From an uncultured Lachnospiraceae bacterium (lineage in GTDB: Bacteria; Bacillota; Clostridia; Lachnospirales; Lachnospiraceae), in NCBI GenBank assembly GCA_905236545.1, contig CAJOQO010000108.1:1-8354 (forward strand): a stretch of DNA of 8,354 bases, written 5' to 3'. A program made the translations under genes and the position numbers. The notes under the pieces were generated by a model. That model searched no databases. It was not told where the DNA came from and was given only the letters and a program-made list of their open reading frames with translations. This document shows, piece by piece, positions 6,032-8,354 of the stretch (position 1 is its first letter; every line of letters starts with the position of its first letter).

Positions 6032-7807
6032 ATGGTATCTTGCATTGCATCAGCTGAAGAAGAGATTCACGTTGTTATACTATGCACATCTGATCTGCAT
6101 GGGGATATCTGGGGCTATTCCTACGAGGATGATAAGGAAACCGGTCATACCGGTATGGCACGTCTGCATACTTATATCAATCAGGTCCGGAAAGAGAATC
6201 CGATTGTGTTTCTCATAGACGGCGGCGACGCCATTCAGGGCACGATAATGACAGACGCGATTGCAAACAAGGATCCGGACAGCGAGCATCCCGTTATAAC
6301 TGCCATGAATGAGATGGAATATGATTCCATGACGCTCGGAAACCACGAGTTTAACTGGGGCATAACGACCATGAAGAAGATCCTGAGCCAGGCAAGGTTT
6401 CCGGTGCTGGGAGCGAATGTCCTGGATCAGGATGGGAACTATGTGACCGGAGCGGGCTGGACGATCCTTGAGCGCGGAGGCGTCAGGCTGGCAGTTATCG
6501 GCGTCTGTACACCGGATGTGCCATGGTGGGACGCGGATAAGGAAGGGATCAGCGATACAACCTTTGAAGCCGGCTATGCGGCGGTTCAGAAAGCGATAGA
6601 AGAGATCGGCGACCGGGCGGATATCCTGTTTGTCTCTGCCCACATGGGGGAATTTCCTGAATTCGATGAAGACGGAGGATCGGATTCCGGCGGGAAGATC
6701 CTGGAAGTAAACCCGGAGGCGGATCTCCTTCAGGTTGGACATATGCACATATCCGTTAATAAAGCCATTGGCCGCACGCCGGTATTCGGAGTCCGCAACC
6801 AGGGCCGTGAAATCGCCCGGGTTGATCTTACCCTTGATCAGGACAGAAAGATCAGGGACGTTTCAACAGAACTCGTAGATATGGCCGGCTATGAGCCATG
6901 TGAGGAACTCCGGAAGAATCCCTGCGTGAAAAATCTTCACGCGCAGACGCTCAGTTATGTCTGGGGCGATGAAGGGGAAGACGACCGGACGGGGGAGCCG
7001 ATCGGCACAGCGACAGCGAGATTCCAGCCTGAAAATGAGATCTTTGGACTGCCGGAAGGGATGCTGCAGGATACTGCCGTTATCGACCTGATCCTGAAGG
7101 TACAGCTGCTCAATTCGGGGGCGGACGTGTCGTCCTGCTCACTGTTCAAGGATACCAGCGATCTTCCGGCGGGTAATCTCTACTACAGGGATATCTTCAA
7201 TATCTACAAATATGACAATACCCTCTATACGATGAATGTCACCGGCAAAGAACTGAAGGCCTATATGGAATGGGCTGCAAAAGGCTACAATCAATGGAAA
7301 CCGGGGGACATCAATATCTCTTTTGACCCGGATATTCCGACCTACTGCCTTGATCTGTTCGGCGGAGTAGACTATGAGGTTAATCTTTCCAAACCGAAAG
7401 GAGAGAGAATCGAGAACGTGATGTTCCGGGGAGAACCGCTCAGAGATGACCAGGTTCTGAAGCTTGCCGTAAACAATTACCGCTATTCTTCCGCCATTAA
7501 GGTAGAGAATCTTGCAGGAGGAAAGCGTGACTGGGAGTCCTCCAATCCTGTCCGGGAAATGATCGTTGACTTCTTTCTGGAGAATTCACCGGTTGAACCG
7601 GAAGTGGACCACAACTGGAAGATCACAGGCGTCGACCTGTCCAGGGATGATCCGCGCCGCGCGGAGATCATCGGCTGGATCAATGAAAAGCTGCTGGAAA
7701 CGCCCTACAACCGGAGCTATAACCTTGACGATTACGACGCGCTCGCCGCACAGGCGAAAGCCGGTAAAGATGCGGGAGTTACACGAAAAGAGCATATAAG
7801 CCATTGA
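6032..7807 (+). CDS. CpdB/YfkN-like bifunctional nucleotide phosphoesterase
   Basis: A two-domain 5'-nucleotidase-family enzyme, expected to act outside the membrane on 2',3'-cyclic nucleotides and/or nucleoside monophosphates, releasing phosphate and nucleosides. The metal-binding N-terminal domain shows SDLHG (D21, H23), GGDAIQGT (D66), GNHE (103-106), SAHMG (H204) and GHMH (H237, H239). The C-terminal substrate domain has NLYYRDIFNIYKYDNTLYTM, YMEWAAKGYN, DLFGGVDYEVNLSKP and LAVNNYR, which favour the CpdB/YfkN branch over UshA. The 591 residues lack any LPXTG or surface-layer anchor, suggesting a secreted or loosely held enzyme. From the ATG at 6032 only eight residues (ending ASA) precede the mature-looking sequence, too short to export it; the upstream region seems to hold the missing part out of frame. 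No good ribosome binding site precedes 6032. The catalytic part is intact. It is separated from the ior operon by a terminator and followed by one of its own. Confidence 0.88.
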   Translation: MVSCIASAEEEIHVVILCTSDLHGDIWGYSYEDDKETGHTGMARLHTYINQVRKENPIVFLIDGGDAIQGTIMTDAIANKDPDSEHPVITAMNEMEYDSMTLGNHEFNWGITTMKKILSQARFPVLGANVLDQDGNYVTGAGWTILERGGVRLAVIGVCTPDVPWWDADKEGISDTTFEAGYAAVQKAIEEIGDRADILFVSAHMGEFPEFDEDGGSDSGGKILEVNPEADLLQVGHMHISVNKAIGRTPVFGVRNQGREIARVDLTLDQDRKIRDVSTELVDMAGYEPCEELRKNPCVKNLHAQTLSYVWGDEGEDDRTGEPIGTATARFQPENEIFGLPEGMLQDTAVIDLILKVQLLNSGADVSSCSLFKDTSDLPAGNLYYRDIFNIYKYDNTLYTMNVTGKELKAYMEWAAKGYNQWKPGDINISFDPDIPTYCLDLFGGVDYEVNLSKPKGERIENVMFRGEPLRDDQVLKLAVNNYRYSSAIKVENLAGGKRDWESSNPVREMIVDFFLENSPVEPEVDHNWKITGVDLSRDDPRRAEIIGWINEKLLETPYNRSYNLDDYDALAAQAKAGKDAGVTRKEHISH

Positions 7808-7832
7808 GGCCCGGATCCTGATGTCCTGGTGC

Positions 7833-7872
7833 CGATGTTTGGATACTGCACGATGTTCTGATACTACACGAT
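7833..7872. repeat. 18-bp tandem repeat, about 2.2 copies
   Basis: CGATGTTTGGATACTGCA (7833-7850) is followed directly by CGATGTTCTGATACTACA (7851-7868) and the start of a third unit, CGAT. It lies in the spacer after the phosphoesterase gene, before its terminator. No function is visible. Confidence 0.7.
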
Positions 7873-7891
7873 TCCCCATACATGTTATCCC

Positions 7892-7924
7892 ACAGGTCTG
7901 CGCCTGCCCGCAGACCTGTTTTTT
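7892..7924 (+). terminator. Strong intrinsic terminator of the phosphoesterase gene
   Basis: ACAGGTCTGCG (7892-7902) and CGCAGACCTGT (7909-7919) make a perfect 11-bp stem with loop CCTGCC, followed by six T (7919-7924). An outer inverted repeat, TCCCACA (7888-7894) with TGTGGGA (7930-7936), overlaps its base. It separates the upstream gene from the tRNA operon. Confidence 0.92.
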
Positions 7925-7944
7925 CGGGATGTGGGAATTTTTGC

Positions 7945-7973
7945 TTGACACACAATACCAGCTGTTGTAAGAT
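7945..7973 (+). promoter_or_regulatory. Near-consensus promoter of the tRNA operon
   Basis: TTGACA (7945-7950) is a perfect -35 box, the spacer is 17 bases, and TAAGAT (7968-7973) differs from the consensus -10 by one base. Transcription should start near 7980, about 30 bases before tRNA-Val. A strong, largely unregulated promoter is what a tRNA operon would use. Confidence 0.9.
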
Positions 7974-8008
7974 AGCAAAGCAAGCCAAAAGGCTGCACGG
8001 TATTTCAT

Positions 8009-8081
8009 GGGATCTTAGCTCAGCTGGGAGAGCACCTGCCTTACAAGCAGGGGGTCACAGGTTCGAGCCCTGTAGGTCCCA
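8009..8081 (+). tRNA. tRNA-Val (anticodon TAC)
   Basis: The full cloverleaf can be drawn: acceptor GGGATCT with AGGTCCC (one T-G pair), D stem GCTC/GAGC, anticodon stem CCTGC/GCAGG around loop CTTACAA with anticodon TAC at 8042-8044, a five-base variable loop, and T stem ACAGG/CCTGT around TTCGAGC. The discriminator base is A8081 and the following ATT shows that CCA is not encoded. It reads GUN valine codons, mainly GUA and GUG. Confidence 0.97.
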
Positions 8082-8101
8082 TTGATTCCGTAAATGAATA
8101 T

Positions 8102-8175
8102 GGCGGAGTAGCTCAGTTGGCTAGAGCACACGGTTCATACCCGTGGTGTCAAGAGTTCGAATCTCCTCTCCGCTA
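8102..8175 (+). tRNA. Elongator tRNA-Met (anticodon CAT)
   Basis: Acceptor GGCGGAG pairs with CTCCGCT with a G-T first pair; D stem GCTC/GAGC; anticodon stem CACGG/CCGTG around TTCATAC, anticodon CAT at 8136-8138; T arm with loop TTCGAAT; discriminator A. It is not the initiator, which has an unpaired first acceptor position and GGG/CCC in the anticodon stem. A CAT anticodon could also be lysidine-modified tRNA-Ile, but the acceptor and anticodon stems look like elongator Met. The T stem AAGAG/CTCCT has one A-C mismatch (8152 with 8166). CCA is not encoded. Confidence 0.93.
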
Positions 8176-8185
8176 CGTTTGTGCC

Positions 8186-8225
8186 CTTGCAGGCAGTGCA
8201 GAAATGTACTCCTGCAAGATTTTTT
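8186..8225 (+). terminator. Intrinsic terminator of the tRNA operon
   Basis: CTTGCAGG (8186-8193) pairs with CCTGCAAG (8211-8218); after a bulged C, AGTGCA (8195-8200) pairs with TGTACT (8205-8210) around a GAAA loop. Six T follow at 8220-8225. This is a 14-bp interrupted stem with a stable tetraloop, ten bases after tRNA-Met. Confidence 0.93.
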
Positions 8226-8249
8226 ATTGCAAGACATATTTTGTATGAC

Positions 8250-8270
8250 AATCTGGCTCAATCTGGCTCA
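8250..8270. repeat. 10-bp perfect tandem duplication
   Basis: AATCTGGCTC occurs twice head to tail (8250-8259, 8260-8269), followed by the A of a third unit. It is in the AT-richer sequence after the tRNA terminator. The remainder of 8226-8354 shows only a TTGACT at 8338-8343 that might be a -35 box for something beyond the window. Confidence 0.75.
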
Positions 8271-8354
8271 CTTTACATCATGAAGAGCAGGAAAAAGCTG
8301 CTGTTGATTCTGACTGTAATGACAGAGCAACATCCTCTTGACTATTGTTATTTA

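Noticed and set aside
8280..8354. ATG with a signal-peptide-like beginning (MKSRKKLLLILTVM) running open to the window end
   Set aside because: There is no ribosome binding site, the hydrophobic stretch is short and is followed by polar residues, and only 25 codons are visible. It could be a gene fragment but cannot be supported.

Overview
The window reads as one stretch of chromosome from an anaerobic, moderately GC-rich Firmicute, most likely a clostridial gut-type bacterium of the Lachnospiraceae kind. The evidence is a ferredoxin-dependent 2-oxoacid oxidoreductase, a radical SAM enzyme, strong AGGAGG-type ribosome binding sites, tRNA genes without an encoded CCA, and overall gene style. 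This placement is an inference from gene content and not a match to a named genome. All recognisable genes are on the + strand.

Layout: 1-202 is intergenic and starts with an imperfect 44/45-bp tandem repeat. 203-1372 encodes a radical SAM protein with three C-terminal cysteines (SPASM/twitch-like). 1373-1521 is a repeat-rich spacer. 1522-5789 is a compact operon: iorA and iorB (indolepyruvate:ferredoxin oxidoreductase), a phenylacetate-CoA ligase and a small tandem ACT-domain protein. An intrinsic terminator at 5833-5870 follows. 6032-7807 encodes a large CpdB/YfkN-like nucleotide phosphoesterase whose export signal appears to be broken at its start. After a short 18-bp tandem repeat and a strong terminator, a near-consensus promoter drives tRNA-Val(TAC) and tRNA-Met(CAT), closed by another terminator. 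The last ~130 bases hold a small tandem repeat and no convincing gene.

The central operon is a coherent arylacetate/aromatic amino acid module. IorAB interconverts arylpyruvates (indolepyruvate, phenylpyruvate, 4-hydroxyphenylpyruvate) and arylacetyl-CoA with ferredoxin. The ligase links free arylacetates to their CoA esters, and the ACT protein is a plausible aromatic-ligand sensor. The pathway could run oxidatively (breaking down Phe/Tyr/Trp) or reductively (rebuilding them from arylacetates); the sequence does not decide the direction. No aminotransferase is present.

I see no clearly new multi-gene system. The best leads are the disrupted signal peptide of the phosphoesterase, a candidate promoter with a palindromic spacer placed just before a terminator (possible attenuation), and a pair of mutually exclusive hairpins between iorB and the ligase gene.
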